A DNA stretch of 24,958 nt from Verrucomicrobia bacterium UBA4286 (GCA_002395905.1 DGVK01000040.1:1-24958); one strand, 5' to 3'; positions 1 to 8,441 are shown, numbered from the stretch's first letter. The notes: generated by a model from the sequence alone, not told the origin. Translations and numbers: made by a program.

Positions 1-5
1 TTCCC

Positions 6-35
6 AAGGTGGGGATATTCCAGCCCACCTTTTTG
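6..35 (+). terminator. Candidate intrinsic terminator of an upstream gene
   Basis: An 8-base inverted repeat (AAGGTGGG at 6-13 and CCCACCTT at 24-31) with a 10-base loop runs into a T tract (30-34). This is the layout of a Rho-independent terminator for a forward gene lying left of the window. It sits directly upstream of the GH2 promoter, so it could also serve as an operator. No upstream gene is visible to confirm the role. Confidence 0.45.
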
Positions 36-72
36 CTGAAATCCCGGAACGGTTTTGCTATAATTCCATGCA
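36..72 (+). promoter_or_regulatory. Promoter of the GH2-XylR operon, leaderless start
   Basis: The -35-like CTGAAA (36-41) is followed after 17 bases by a perfect TATAAT (59-64), which carries the TG of an extended -10 (TGC at 56-58). Seven bases separate the -10 from the ATG at 72, so transcription would begin at or one base before the start codon. No Shine-Dalgarno sequence is possible on such a message. An imperfect palindrome centred on CATGCATG (67-74) covers the start codon and might bind a regulator. Confidence 0.75.
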
Positions 73-2933
73 TGAAACGCTACAGTGTAAAAGCATTCCG
101 GATCGCCTGCATTGCATTCGCGGCGACCTGCCGTGCCGCGCAGGATGAAGGCGCTCTTCGCGGCGTCGACACGTGGGCGGGGATAAAGCCGCTGCCCGCC
201 GTGGTGAACCCGGTCTTGCGCGAGCCGTCGCCGGACGTGATCTCCCTGCGCGGCGAATGGGATTTCGTCGCGCAGCCGAAGGCGTTTCCGCGCCGCAGTC
301 TCCACACGAGGGTGCCTTTCGCCAAAGCAGATGAAACGACGCCCCGCGACCGCATGTTCAGCGTGGACACGCCATGGTCGGAGGCGCGTAAAATCGGCGT
401 GCCTGGCGCGTGGGAGGCGCAAGGCGTGGGGAAGAGCGGCATGGGGGTGCCGTGGGATCCGCTGTGGGATTCAAGCCCCAAGAAACTGCGCCACGTCTAC
501 ATCGGCGAGGGTTGGTACCGCAGGAGCGTCGAGGTGCCGCGCGCGTGGGCCGGGAAGAAGGTGTGGCTTAAAATCGGCGGTGTCAAGTCGCAGGGCTGGT
601 TCTGGATCGACAGGCATCCCGTCGCGTGGGTCGATACCTACTGCGGCACATACAAGTATGACATCACCCCTTTCGTGAAGCCGGGCGAGACCTGCCGCAT
701 CACCGTATGCGTCAACAACAGGCTGCCGTCGCGCAAAGGCCTTATGAGCAACGTCCACCGCTGGGGCGGCATCTACCGTGATATCGAGCTGGAGGCGACT
801 CCCGCCGTGCGCATCGACGACGCATGGGCGCGCGGCGACTTCGACGCGCGCGAAGCCGAGGTGCACGTGACGGTCGCGGGGGCGCTCCAGGGCGCGTCCG
901 CCGCCGCGACGGTGCGCGCGACCGTCGACGGCGAAACGGTCGAGAGTGCGGCCCGCGCGGACGGAGAGACGATTCTGCGCCTGCCGCTCAGGAATTTCCG
1001 CGCGTGGTCGCCGGAGCATCCCAACCTCTACACCGGCGTAGTGCAGCTTGTCGTGGGCGGCGAGACGGTCCAGACCCTGCGCGAACGTTTCGGCGTGAGA
1101 AAGTTCGAGGTTCGCGGCGACGCCTTTTACCTCAACGGCCACCCGTACTTTCTGCGCGGATTCGGCGACGACAGCGTGTATCCTATAACGGGCCTTCCGC
1201 CGGCCGACCGTGCCGTCCACCTCGCCCATCTCCTGCAGGCGCGCGCGGCGGGCTTCAACTTCGTGCGCCTCCACACCCACTGCGAGGTTCCCGAATATTT
1301 CGAGGCGGCGGACGAGGCGGGGATTCTCGTGCAGGCCGAGCTTCCCTACTACACCGACATCCCGACGGAGGCATTTGCATTCGACCCTCTGCGCGACCTC
1401 GGGGAGCTCTACGGGCATTACCGCCGCTACACGTCGTTCGCCGTCTACTGCGGCGGCAACGAGGGCAGGCTCGGCCCGTACGTCGAGAAGGAGATGTATG
1501 CGTTCGTGAAGCGCCACGACCCCGACCGCCTCGTGCTCCACCAGGATGGCGACCGCCCCGAATGGCTCGTGCACGACGACGAGGAGGGGTGCAACGACCC
1601 GGGAAACTCCGACTACGACTCCGGCCCGCGCAACGTGTGGCCGCGCGGTTCGTTCGCGCCGTCGCGTCCGTTCGTATGCCATGAATACCTCAACCTCTGC
1701 GTGAAGCAGGATACGCGGCTCGAAGGGCTGTATACCGGCGCGTGGCTCGCGCCCGACCCGCGCGCGGAACGCCTCGAATGGCTTGCCGCGCGCGGACTCG
1801 ACGCCGCGTGGGGCGACGCCCTGCAGAACTCCCAGCACGCGCTTCAGGGTGTGTACCAGAAGCGCGGCATCGAGAGCGCCAGGAAAGATCCTTTCTGCGA
1901 CGGCTATTGCTTCTGGACGGCGGTGGATGTGGTCGTCGCGAACGGGAAGATACATTCCGCACAGGGCCTTTTCGATCCGTTCTGGCAGGAGAAGCAGGGA
2001 GGGCTTTCGACCGCGCGCTTTGCCGCGTTCAACGGCACAAGCGCAGTACTCGCCGACTTCGCGCCAGACTGTCCGGTGGCAGAATCGGGCGAGACCCGCA
2101 TGGCGCGGTTTTTCTTCGCGAACTACGACGGCGCGCCGAAAACCGCCGCCGTGCTTCGCTGGTCGCTCGTTGCGAACGGCAGGACGCTTGCCGGAGGCTC
2201 GGAGCCCCTCGCCGACATTCCAGAAGGAAACGCGCGTTGCGTGGCGGACGTAGCGATCGCCATGCCCCGGGTCGCGAAGGCGGTGAAGGCGGTTTTGCGC
2301 GCCGAGATCGACGGCACGGCGAACGAGTGGGAGTTCTGGGTGTTCCCGAGGCGTGGAAGACGCGACGGTTCGCACATCGCGGCGGAGGCTTCTCTGCTGC
2401 CCCGGCTCGCGCGGCTCTACGACGGCGTTGCGGACGCGTCCTCGCCCGCCGCCGCATCCCGACGCGTCGTCGTCGCGCCGTACGGTTCGGCGGCTGCGGC
2501 GGACGCGCTCGCGCGCGGACGGCGCGTGCTTACGATATCCGGCGGCGACGGGAAGCCCAACGTGTCGCTAGGCTGGTGGTCCATGGGCAGGCAGGTGGGC
2601 ACGGCGCTCTCCAAAACAAGCGCGGCGCTCGCCGGCCTGCCGCACGAAGGGGTCATGACGCCGCTCTTGTTCAGAATCGTCAGAGAGGGGGCGCTTCCGC
2701 TTTCGCGAAGAGAGCTGGACGTCTCGACGCCTGTGATCGTCGGCGAGGGGAAGGACGACTGCTACCTCTATCTAGGCGAGGTGAAATGCGTCGGGGGGCG
2801 CCACATCGCGGCGTTCGGCCTGGACCTGCTCGGCGGCACGCCCGAAGGGACGGCGCTTTTGGACGGCATATTGGATGCGCTCGGCGCCGAGCGCGCAAAT
2901 GGTGTGACATCCGGACATGGAAGAAGCAAATAG
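72..2933 (+). CDS. Secreted glycoside hydrolase family 2 protein (beta-galactosidase/beta-glucuronidase-like)
   Basis: A 953-residue exported retaining glycosidase of the GH2 clan that removes a terminal beta-linked sugar from oligosaccharides; the exact sugar cannot be read from sequence. The first ~22 residues (MKRYSVKAFRIACIAFAA...) form a signal peptide. A jelly-roll sugar-binding domain (about 60-260, with GWYRR, KYDITPFVKPG and WGGIYRDIEL) is followed by an immunoglobulin-like domain (about 260-350) and a TIM barrel (about 355-660). The acid/base is Glu464 in GGNEG and the nucleophile is Glu538 in CHEY, both typical of GH2. The last ~200 residues form an extra domain resembling an amidotransferase-like accessory fold (weak). 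The ATG at 72 is chosen over the in-frame ATG at 9 because the latter lies upstream of the -10 box and would spoil the signal peptide. The gene overlaps its regulator, which suggests co-expression. Confidence 0.9.
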   Translation: MKRYSVKAFRIACIAFAATCRAAQDEGALRGVDTWAGIKPLPAVVNPVLREPSPDVISLRGEWDFVAQPKAFPRRSLHTRVPFAKADETTPRDRMFSVDTPWSEARKIGVPGAWEAQGVGKSGMGVPWDPLWDSSPKKLRHVYIGEGWYRRSVEVPRAWAGKKVWLKIGGVKSQGWFWIDRHPVAWVDTYCGTYKYDITPFVKPGETCRITVCVNNRLPSRKGLMSNVHRWGGIYRDIELEATPAVRIDDAWARGDFDAREAEVHVTVAGALQGASAAATVRATVDGETVESAARADGETILRLPLRNFRAWSPEHPNLYTGVVQLVVGGETVQTLRERFGVRKFEVRGDAFYLNGHPYFLRGFGDDSVYPITGLPPADRAVHLAHLLQARAAGFNFVRLHTHCEVPEYFEAADEAGILVQAELPYYTDIPTEAFAFDPLRDLGELYGHYRRYTSFAVYCGGNEGRLGPYVEKEMYAFVKRHDPDRLVLHQDGDRPEWLVHDDEEGCNDPGNSDYDSGPRNVWPRGSFAPSRPFVCHEYLNLCVKQDTRLEGLYTGAWLAPDPRAERLEWLAARGLDAAWGDALQNSQHALQGVYQKRGIESARKDPFCDGYCFWTAVDVVVANGKIHSAQGLFDPFWQEKQGGLSTARFAAFNGTSAVLADFAPDCPVAESGETRMARFFFANYDGAPKTAAVLRWSLVANGRTLAGGSEPLADIPEGNARCVADVAIAMPRVAKAVKAVLRAEIDGTANEWEFWVFPRRGRRDGSHIAAEASLLPRLARLYDGVADASSPAAASRRVVVAPYGSAAAADALARGRRVLTISGGDGKPNVSLGWWSMGRQVGTALSKTSAALAGLPHEGVMTPLLFRIVREGALPLSRRELDVSTPVIVGEGKDDCYLYLGEVKCVGGRHIAAFGLDLLGGTPEGTALLDGILDALGAERANGVTSGHGRSK

Positions 2934-4161
2934 AAACCGCAGACGATGCGCGAGGGAGCCGCTTGTCGTGGTGGCGCTGCCTTTCGCCTGCCGTGAAGGG
3001 GTGGACGAATACAACGGCGTGATGCGCCATCTGCGCGAAAGCGGCGAGAAGTGGGATCTTCGCATCATACGCCACTCGTTCGGACTGGAGCTTTTCGACG
3101 GCTTTCCGATCGAGTGCGTGGACGGCGTGTTATGCGGGGCCGACACCCGTCCGCACATATCCGGATACGAGCAGTTTTTCGATGAAGAGGTTCTGCGGTT
3201 TCTGGTTTCGCGCCGCGTTCCGGCAGTCGGTATAGACCTCCCGGTGGATTACCGCCGCTACGCGCGGCGCGGGGCGAAATGCGCTTTCGTGTCGCTGGAC
3301 TCCGAGGCCATAGGGCGCAAGGCCGCCCGGCACCTCGCGGAAATCGGCAACTACGAATCGTTCGGCTTCGTCGGCGCCTTCGCCGACCGCGCATGGTCCC
3401 GCGACAGGGGGGCGTTCTTCGCGCGCGAGCTGCGCCTCCTCGGCCGCCGCAACGTCCGCATATTCCATGGCGACGCGAAAAGGCAGAGGGATGAACTGCT
3501 CGCATGGCTGAGGAAGCTGCCGAAACCGGCGGCCGTGTTCGCGTCGAACGACCATTGCGCCGACGCCGTCCTGCGCGTCTGCGCGGAAGGCGGAGTGCGC
3601 GTGCCGGACGATCTGGCGGTCCTTGGCGTTGACGACGACCCGATTTTCTGCATCCACACGCGGCCTTCACTCTCCAGCATCCAGCCCGATTTCGAGAGCG
3701 AGGGGCATCTCGCCGCCAAGACGCTGGCGTTGCTGATGGATGGCGGGCGGGTCCCGGCCCATCAACTGGTGGGCGGCTCCATCACGGTGACGGACAGGAT
3801 GTCCACCGCGCCATGCGCGCCGTCGGGCAAGTTGGTGAGACGGGCGGACGAAATCATCTTCGAGCGGGCCTGCCGCGGGTTGAACTCCGAGATTCTTGCC
3901 GGGATGCTCGGCATATCGCGCCGGCTTCTGGACTTGAGATACCGGCAGATAAACGGCATGTCTGTGAGGGAGGCCATTGAGAACGCCCGCATGGCGCACG
4001 CGCAGACGCTGCTTTCGACGTCCCGCCTCTCCCACCGCGAAATCGCGCGTTCTTGCGGCTACAGCTCGGAGTCCTACATGGAGCACGTCTTCGTCAAGCG
4101 CTTCGGCAAGACCATGAGCGAATACCGCAGCATGGGCGCTCAGAGGACGGTCCCGCGCTAG
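2917..4161 (+). CDS. XylR-type transcriptional regulator (LacI-like sugar sensor plus AraC DNA-binding domain)
   Basis: A 414-residue cytoplasmic regulator. Residues ~14-290 form a LacI/periplasmic-binding-protein-like ligand domain (PLVVVALPF start; AVFASNDHCADAVL and LAVLGVDDDP are typical of the second lobe; RPSLSSIQPDFE follows). Residues ~305-410 form two AraC-type helix-turn-helix units, ending in REIARSCGYSSESYMEHVFVK. This is the architecture of E. coli XylR and of the many XylR-like regulators that sit beside glycan-degradation genes in PVC bacteria. It likely senses a mono- or oligosaccharide and activates the adjacent hydrolase genes. An in-frame stop at 2905-2907 makes ATG 2917 the earliest possible start, so the 17-base overlap with the GH2 gene is genuine. 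No Shine-Dalgarno is visible, and translation is probably coupled to the GH2 gene. The ligand is unknown. Confidence 0.9.
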   Translation: MEEANRNRRRCAREPLVVVALPFACREGVDEYNGVMRHLRESGEKWDLRIIRHSFGLELFDGFPIECVDGVLCGADTRPHISGYEQFFDEEVLRFLVSRRVPAVGIDLPVDYRRYARRGAKCAFVSLDSEAIGRKAARHLAEIGNYESFGFVGAFADRAWSRDRGAFFARELRLLGRRNVRIFHGDAKRQRDELLAWLRKLPKPAAVFASNDHCADAVLRVCAEGGVRVPDDLAVLGVDDDPIFCIHTRPSLSSIQPDFESEGHLAAKTLALLMDGGRVPAHQLVGGSITVTDRMSTAPCAPSGKLVRRADEIIFERACRGLNSEILAGMLGISRRLLDLRYRQINGMSVREAIENARMAHAQTLLSTSRLSHREIARSCGYSSESYMEHVFVKRFGKTMSEYRSMGAQRTVPR

Positions 4162-4224
4162 CCGGGGCGGCGAGACGGAAGGATGTCCGCTGCCGCACTG
4201 CCGAAAAACGCAGATAGATTTTGC

Positions 4225-4261
4225 CTGAAAACTTCACGCCGTAATGCTACAATTTATGTTG
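4225..4261 (+). promoter_or_regulatory. Promoter of the LamG-hydrolase operon
   Basis: The -35-like CTGAAA (4225-4230), a 17-base spacer and TACAAT (4248-4253) preceded by TGC (4245-4247, extended -10) match the GH2 promoter closely: the same -35 hexamer, the same spacing and the same TGC. The predicted start is near 4260-4261, which leaves a ~43-base leader. It lies in the 142-base gap between the XylR gene and the LamG gene, a gap otherwise without coding potential. Confidence 0.65.
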
Positions 4262-4285
4262 TGCGGGGATTGTCCCGCGACATAA
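4254..4285 (+). promoter_or_regulatory. Dyad at the transcription start of the LamG operon: candidate operator or leader hairpin
   Basis: TTATGT (4254-4259) and ACATAA (4280-4285) are inverted arms. With two G-U pairs the arms extend to 10 bases (4254-4263 with 4276-4285). Nested inside is GCGGG (4263-4267) with CCCGC (4274-4278). Because the outer left arm starts directly after the -10 box and mostly precedes the predicted start site, an operator on DNA is more likely than a full RNA hairpin; the inner stem could still form in the message. The XylR-type regulator next door is an obvious candidate binder (inference). Confidence 0.45.
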
Positions 4286-4286
4286 C

Positions 4287-4293
4287 AAAGGAG
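4287..4293 (+). promoter_or_regulatory. Shine-Dalgarno site of the LamG gene
   Basis: AAAGGAG lies 10 bases before ATG 4304 and decides that start. It contrasts with the leaderless starts elsewhere in the window. Confidence 0.8.
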
Positions 4294-4303
4294 CTAAACC
4301 ACG

Positions 4304-7300
4304 ATGAAAGCACTATTGAGAGCAGTCGGAGCGTTGTGCGCTGCGTTTGGTCTGGCGCTGTCCGCTTCGGCGGCGAAAACATACACGTGGACGGCCGACG
4401 GAAACGCAATCGGTTCGGCCGCCTATGTAAAGATATTCGACGACGTCGGCGCGTTCACCGGCCGCCTCCGCCTCGTCGGTTTCTCGACTGCCGAAGGCGA
4501 GTACACCGTAACGTCGAACAGAGTTCATGTATTGGCGAGTACAGGCGGCAAAGCCAACGGACTGCCTTCAGAAGCCTATACCTACCAGATGTCGGCTGGC
4601 GCGCGCTTCGACGGCACCACGACGAAGTCCATCCGCGTGCAGCTTGCGCAGCCGGCTAACTCCTACGCCCTCTACGCGCGAATCACGGCCGTGGCGACGG
4701 CTACGGGCGACCATACGGATGTTCCCGATCTGCGCGTCGCCATAAAGGACGAACATACCGTTGAAGGCACGAACTCGGAAGCAGCCGCCGACCTCCTCGC
4801 GAACGCCGTCACGAAGATCGTGGTGGGCGTCGCGAACGATACAATCGCCTACTGGCCGTTCGGCGAGAATGGCTTCAGCGATGTTTCCGGCAATGGGCAC
4901 GACCTCGAGGGCGTCAATGTCACGGCAGGCGACGCAGCCTACATGTCGCTTAATAACGGCCGCACCGACCAGTATTTGAAGACCGTTTCCGCGCTTGATC
5001 TTTCTAAGGAAAACGCCGTCACGTTCGAGTGTTGGTGCAGACAGACGGCGCACCCTGCCAGCACCTATAATATCGTTTTCGCTTCTGAAACTCCGGCGGA
5101 CGGAACCGGCGGATTCGTCCTCTACAACGCTGGGCAGTACCAGGCGCAGATGCGTGTGGCATCGGACGGGTGGCAGCTTGATTATACGCCCGATACCGGC
5201 TTTGCCGATGGGATGTGGCATCATGTCGCCTATGTGTTGGATCGTTCGAGGACAGACCAGTTTTCCTGTCGTCTCTATATCGACGGAGTGCGGCAGACCG
5301 GTACGGGCAGGACCGGAAGCGTCACATACGACATGCCCGTACCCGCCATTTTCAACAGTCTGTTCATGATTGGCGGCGGCGCAGCGTATTCGTCCGGAAT
5401 CAACTATTACCGCGGCTACATCGACGACGTGCGCATCAGCCGAGGCGTGGTTGCGCCTGAAGACTTCCTCAAATATCCGACTGTCGGCAAGAAGATGCGC
5501 GCCGATGATGGTAAGCTGCCGGTAGTCGCCTACTGGCCGTTCGGCGGCAAGCGTGGCAGGGATGCTACCGGCAACGGCTTCGATCTTACGATGTCCGGAA
5601 GTGTTCCAATGGTTTCCGGTACGCCCAAGGTTGATTATGACGTCAAAAATTCATGGAAGGGGGACTTCAAGTGCACAAACCTTCCGTTCTCGGTTTTCTC
5701 CAAGGCCGGTGTGACGATTGAGTTCTTTGCAAGGACTGGTTCGGGCGATACTTCTGCGTCGAATATCCTTACGCTTTCGCCCGATAGTTACTATTATAAT
5801 CACGCAGGGGCGTTCCGCATCGGACCACATTCGAAATACGGAGGCACCAAGTCCATGACGGCTACGGTTTGTTGCAAGGATAATAATAGCGGATTTGTTG
5901 ATGCCCACACTACAGAAACAGAATTTGGCGCTCTCAATGACGACAAGTGGCGGCATTTTGCGGTTGTTTACGATCCGTCGAAGGTCGGGAATGGCATTTG
6001 GCGGCTCTATGTTGATGGTGTGGAGACATACAACAAAGCCGATGTTGCAGATCAGGGCGCTATCGCGTTTTTGGATACTGTGTTGTATTTCCAACGCATA
6101 AACTACAATAATTCCATCAGTTCGGGATATGTGGGATGGTTTGACGACGTTCGCATCACGGCGGGTGCGCTGACGCCAGACCAGTTCATGGCGGGCTTCT
6201 CTGCGGGTTCGACTGTGGCGCTGTATCGCTTTGACAAGGAGACGCTCGAAGACCAGTCCGGCAATGGCAATAATCTGATTCACATGCGCACAGAGGCGAA
6301 CGTTGCCGAACCAGTTTTTGGGAATGCAGGTTACCCCGATAGCGGGACAGGTCTTGTTCTTACCGGTGCAAATGGCACGAAGGAGTGGGTGAAGTCGTCC
6401 GTTCCTTTCGATTTCTCTGAATCTAAAATGGTTACTGTCGAAGTCGACTACAACAGCAAGAATCCGGCTTCCCGCGGAGAAGGTTTTTACGTGATGGCTG
6501 CGACAGAAAACATAGCGTCTCGTGGTGGATTTGTTGTGTACCGAACGGGGGATACCTTGCAGGCGCAGCACAGGAAGAATGATGGAAGTTCCTGGCTATC
6601 TGTATACTCCCAAAACATGGGGACGCTTACCGCAAATGGTTATAATCGCGGACGTTATTCGGTCAATGCGCGTAATTCCGAGCGAGTCTATTATAACCTT
6701 TGTGTTGACGGGACGTCAAAGCCGGCCAGTGCAGCCAATGATTACGGTTCTTTGGGTTCCCATGTGCTTTGCTTTGGTCACAGCCCGACATATGGAGGGG
6801 ATGACGATACCAAACGATATCTTACTGGCAAGATACTGCGCATTGCCGTCTCCGATATCGCATTGGAGCCGGCGGACTACGTGCTCGACAACCTTGTCAT
6901 GGACGAGACGAAGCGGACGCTGGCGTACTGGGATTTCAGAAGTTTCAGCGGCCTCAACGTGTCGAATGGCGCAACGCGCGGCGGCGGACTGATGCTGGAT
7001 GGAACGACTTCCGCAGCTACGACGAATCTTACTCTTTCGGCGCTGACGCAGGCGACGGTCGAGTGCTTCGTGAACTTCGGCGCGACGCCCACCTCGGGGA
7101 CGATATTCAGTCTCGGCAGCGGCGCAGGCTCGTTCGCCGTTTCAAGCGATGCGGAGGCCGGTACGCTCGCGGGCAAGTTCATCCCATACGACCATCTGGC
7201 GGCATCCAACGGCGGCGTTGCCGCGCTTGCTCCTCTCGCAGGCAAGAAAGACTGGCACCACGTGGCGCTCGTCATCGACCGCACGAAGCCCGGCGCCGAC

Positions 7301-7513
7301 GCCGTGAGGTTCTACGTCGACTACGAGCGGGCCATGCCTGCCGGTCGCGCATGGGACAAGGCGGCGACGATTCTAGACGGCGCGCTCGCAGTCGGCACCG
7401 GCTTCACGGGCCGCATCGACGATTTGCGCGTCAGCGCGGGTGCGCTTGAGCCAAGCGAGTTCATGCAGGAACGCACCGAGAGCGTGGACGGCATGCTGAT
7501 CATAGTCCGGTAG
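4304..7513 (+). CDS. Secreted protein with four tandem LamG (concanavalin A-like) modules
   Basis: A 1069-residue exported protein with a clear signal peptide (MKALLRAVGALCAAFGLALS, cleavage near ASA-AK). After a unique N-terminal region (about 24-180) come four LamG/concanavalin-like beta-sandwich modules starting near residues 181 (IAYWPFGE), 408 (VAYWPFGG), 638 (VALYRFD) and 873 (LAYWDF). Most have a DxSGNGxxL-type entry, W(R/H)H(F/V)A in the middle and a closing G(x)xDD(V/L)RIS/T motif. Such modules bind glycans or proteins at the cell surface. No catalytic motif, transmembrane anchor or sorting signal is seen; the protein ends in GMLIIVR. It leads the hydrolase operon and may bind the substrate for the downstream enzymes (inference). 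Modules 2 and 3 have visibly lower GC than the flanks. Confidence 0.85.
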   Translation: MKALLRAVGALCAAFGLALSASAAKTYTWTADGNAIGSAAYVKIFDDVGAFTGRLRLVGFSTAEGEYTVTSNRVHVLASTGGKANGLPSEAYTYQMSAGARFDGTTTKSIRVQLAQPANSYALYARITAVATATGDHTDVPDLRVAIKDEHTVEGTNSEAAADLLANAVTKIVVGVANDTIAYWPFGENGFSDVSGNGHDLEGVNVTAGDAAYMSLNNGRTDQYLKTVSALDLSKENAVTFECWCRQTAHPASTYNIVFASETPADGTGGFVLYNAGQYQAQMRVASDGWQLDYTPDTGFADGMWHHVAYVLDRSRTDQFSCRLYIDGVRQTGTGRTGSVTYDMPVPAIFNSLFMIGGGAAYSSGINYYRGYIDDVRISRGVVAPEDFLKYPTVGKKMRADDGKLPVVAYWPFGGKRGRDATGNGFDLTMSGSVPMVSGTPKVDYDVKNSWKGDFKCTNLPFSVFSKAGVTIEFFARTGSGDTSASNILTLSPDSYYYNHAGAFRIGPHSKYGGTKSMTATVCCKDNNSGFVDAHTTETEFGALNDDKWRHFAVVYDPSKVGNGIWRLYVDGVETYNKADVADQGAIAFLDTVLYFQRINYNNSISSGYVGWFDDVRITAGALTPDQFMAGFSAGSTVALYRFDKETLEDQSGNGNNLIHMRTEANVAEPVFGNAGYPDSGTGLVLTGANGTKEWVKSSVPFDFSESKMVTVEVDYNSKNPASRGEGFYVMAATENIASRGGFVVYRTGDTLQAQHRKNDGSSWLSVYSQNMGTLTANGYNRGRYSVNARNSERVYYNLCVDGTSKPASAANDYGSLGSHVLCFGHSPTYGGDDDTKRYLTGKILRIAVSDIALEPADYVLDNLVMDETKRTLAYWDFRSFSGLNVSNGATRGGGLMLDGTTSAATTNLTLSALTQATVECFVNFGATPTSGTIFSLGSGAGSFAVSSDAEAGTLAGKFIPYDHLAASNGGVAALAPLAGKKDWHHVALVIDRTKPGADAVRFYVDYERAMPAGRAWDKAATILDGALAVGTGFTGRIDDLRVSAGALEPSEFMQERTESVDGMLIIVR
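4845..4865 (+). repeat. 21-base direct repeat, copy 1 (entry of LamG module 1)
   Basis: This stretch, containing CCTACTGGCCGTTCGGCG, is identical to 5526-5546. It encodes the AYWPFG opening of the first LamG module. Identity at third codon positions points to recent duplication or conversion between modules 1 and 2. Confidence 0.8.
5526..5546 (+). repeat. 21-base direct repeat, copy 2 (entry of LamG module 2)
   Basis: This is the second copy of the repeat at 4845-4865, placed 681 bases downstream in the same reading frame, at the start of LamG module 2. Confidence 0.8.
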
Positions 7514-7529
7514 GCGTCTCGCATTTCAC

Positions 7530-8441
7530 ATGAAAAGATTGTTGATATTGACGTTGCTCGTCTCCGCCACGGCGGCGATGGCGGATATGGGCGCGTGGAA
7601 GGCGCCTACGTGGCAGTCGTTCATCACGGAGTCTGGCGCGGCGGCGAAGATTCTGGGCGGCACCTGTCCCGGCCACTCGCAGGGTATGTGCGCGACATCC
7701 AACGCGTTCTTCTTCTCCTTCCACAACCAGATCGTGAAGACCGACTGGAGAGGGCGGTTTCTGAAGCGCACGGAGGTCGTGCCGCACGGCGGCGACATCT
7801 GTCACTGGAACGGCCGCGTGTATGTCGGCGCGTGGGAGCCGGCGGCGAAGAAGGGCGAGAAGGGCTGCACCGCCATACGGGTGTATGACGCCGAGACGCT
7901 GGAGCCGGTCAAGGAGCGGCGGATGCTCGAGTGGCAGAACGCAGCCGACGGCATAACGTGCCTCGACGGCGTGATCATCCTCGGCATGGGCATGAAGGAC
8001 TGGGGCGGCTCCGACCAGGGGCACTCCAACTACTACGGCAGGTTCGACGCCGAGACGCTGGAGCCGATAGGCGCGCCGTTCCTTGTCGATCACGGAGAGG
8101 AATCGACCTGCGGCGCGCAGAACATCACGACCGACGGCAAGTACATCTACTCCTGCTACTACACGTCCGACGAGGCTGCGGGGACGCCGAACTTCATCGT
8201 GTACGACAAAGACTTCAACGTCGTGGCCAAACACCGCTTCGGCTGGACGCACGGCGTGGACGTCGTCCCAGGCGGGCGCGACGGGGCGGTCCGCTTCGCC
8301 TGGGCGCTGACGCTCAACAACAACTGGGACAAGGATTCCCCGATCGTTTCACAGGTGCTCGTGAGGTTCGCCGAGCTGAAAGACGGCAAGATAGACGACA
8401 TCTCCAAGTACATCTGGTTCAAGAAGCAGATGCCGCGCTGA
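7530..8441 (+). CDS. Secreted protein of unknown function, possible beta-propeller
   Basis: A 303-residue protein with a signal peptide (MKRLLILTLLVSATAAMA). No family is recognised. The body has recurring short beta-strand units ending in phrases such as FHNQIVKTDWRGRFLKR, IRVYDAETLEPVKE, GRFDAETLEPIG and IVYDKDFNVVAKH. These look like propeller blades, in which an aromatic strand is followed by a DAETLE-type turn. Conserved-looking Cys and His residues (CPGHSQGMC, HGGDICHW) could bind metal or form disulfides. It sits 16 bases after the LamG gene with no obvious Shine-Dalgarno and only 2 bases before the next gene, so it belongs to the operon. It may help bind or process the same substrate, but nothing shows a catalytic role. 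Confidence 0.8.
   Translation: MKRLLILTLLVSATAAMADMGAWKAPTWQSFITESGAAAKILGGTCPGHSQGMCATSNAFFFSFHNQIVKTDWRGRFLKRTEVVPHGGDICHWNGRVYVGAWEPAAKKGEKGCTAIRVYDAETLEPVKERRMLEWQNAADGITCLDGVIILGMGMKDWGGSDQGHSNYYGRFDAETLEPIGAPFLVDHGEESTCGAQNITTDGKYIYSCYYTSDEAAGTPNFIVYDKDFNVVAKHRFGWTHGVDVVPGGRDGAVRFAWALTLNNNWDKDSPIVSQVLVRFAELKDGKIDDISKYIWFKKQMPR

Noticed and set aside
471..2375. Long open frame on the minus strand opposite the GH2 gene
   Set aside because: The translation is Arg/Val/His-rich without recognisable motifs, and the opposite strand encodes a GH2 enzyme with catalytic residues. Long antisense frames are expected in GC-rich coding DNA.
4168..4198. GCGGC...GCCGC inverted repeat after the XylR gene as a terminator
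   Set aside because: The stem has internal mismatches and no T tract follows.
4183..4659. Possible small forward gene in the gap before the LamG gene
   Set aside because: It runs mostly out of frame into the LamG gene, crosses its promoter and has no Shine-Dalgarno or domain; the LamG signal peptide and Shine-Dalgarno site are far better supported.
5068..5073. TATAAT inside the LamG gene as an internal promoter
   Set aside because: It has no suitable -35 or downstream start and lies in an AT-richer coding stretch where such hexamers arise by chance.
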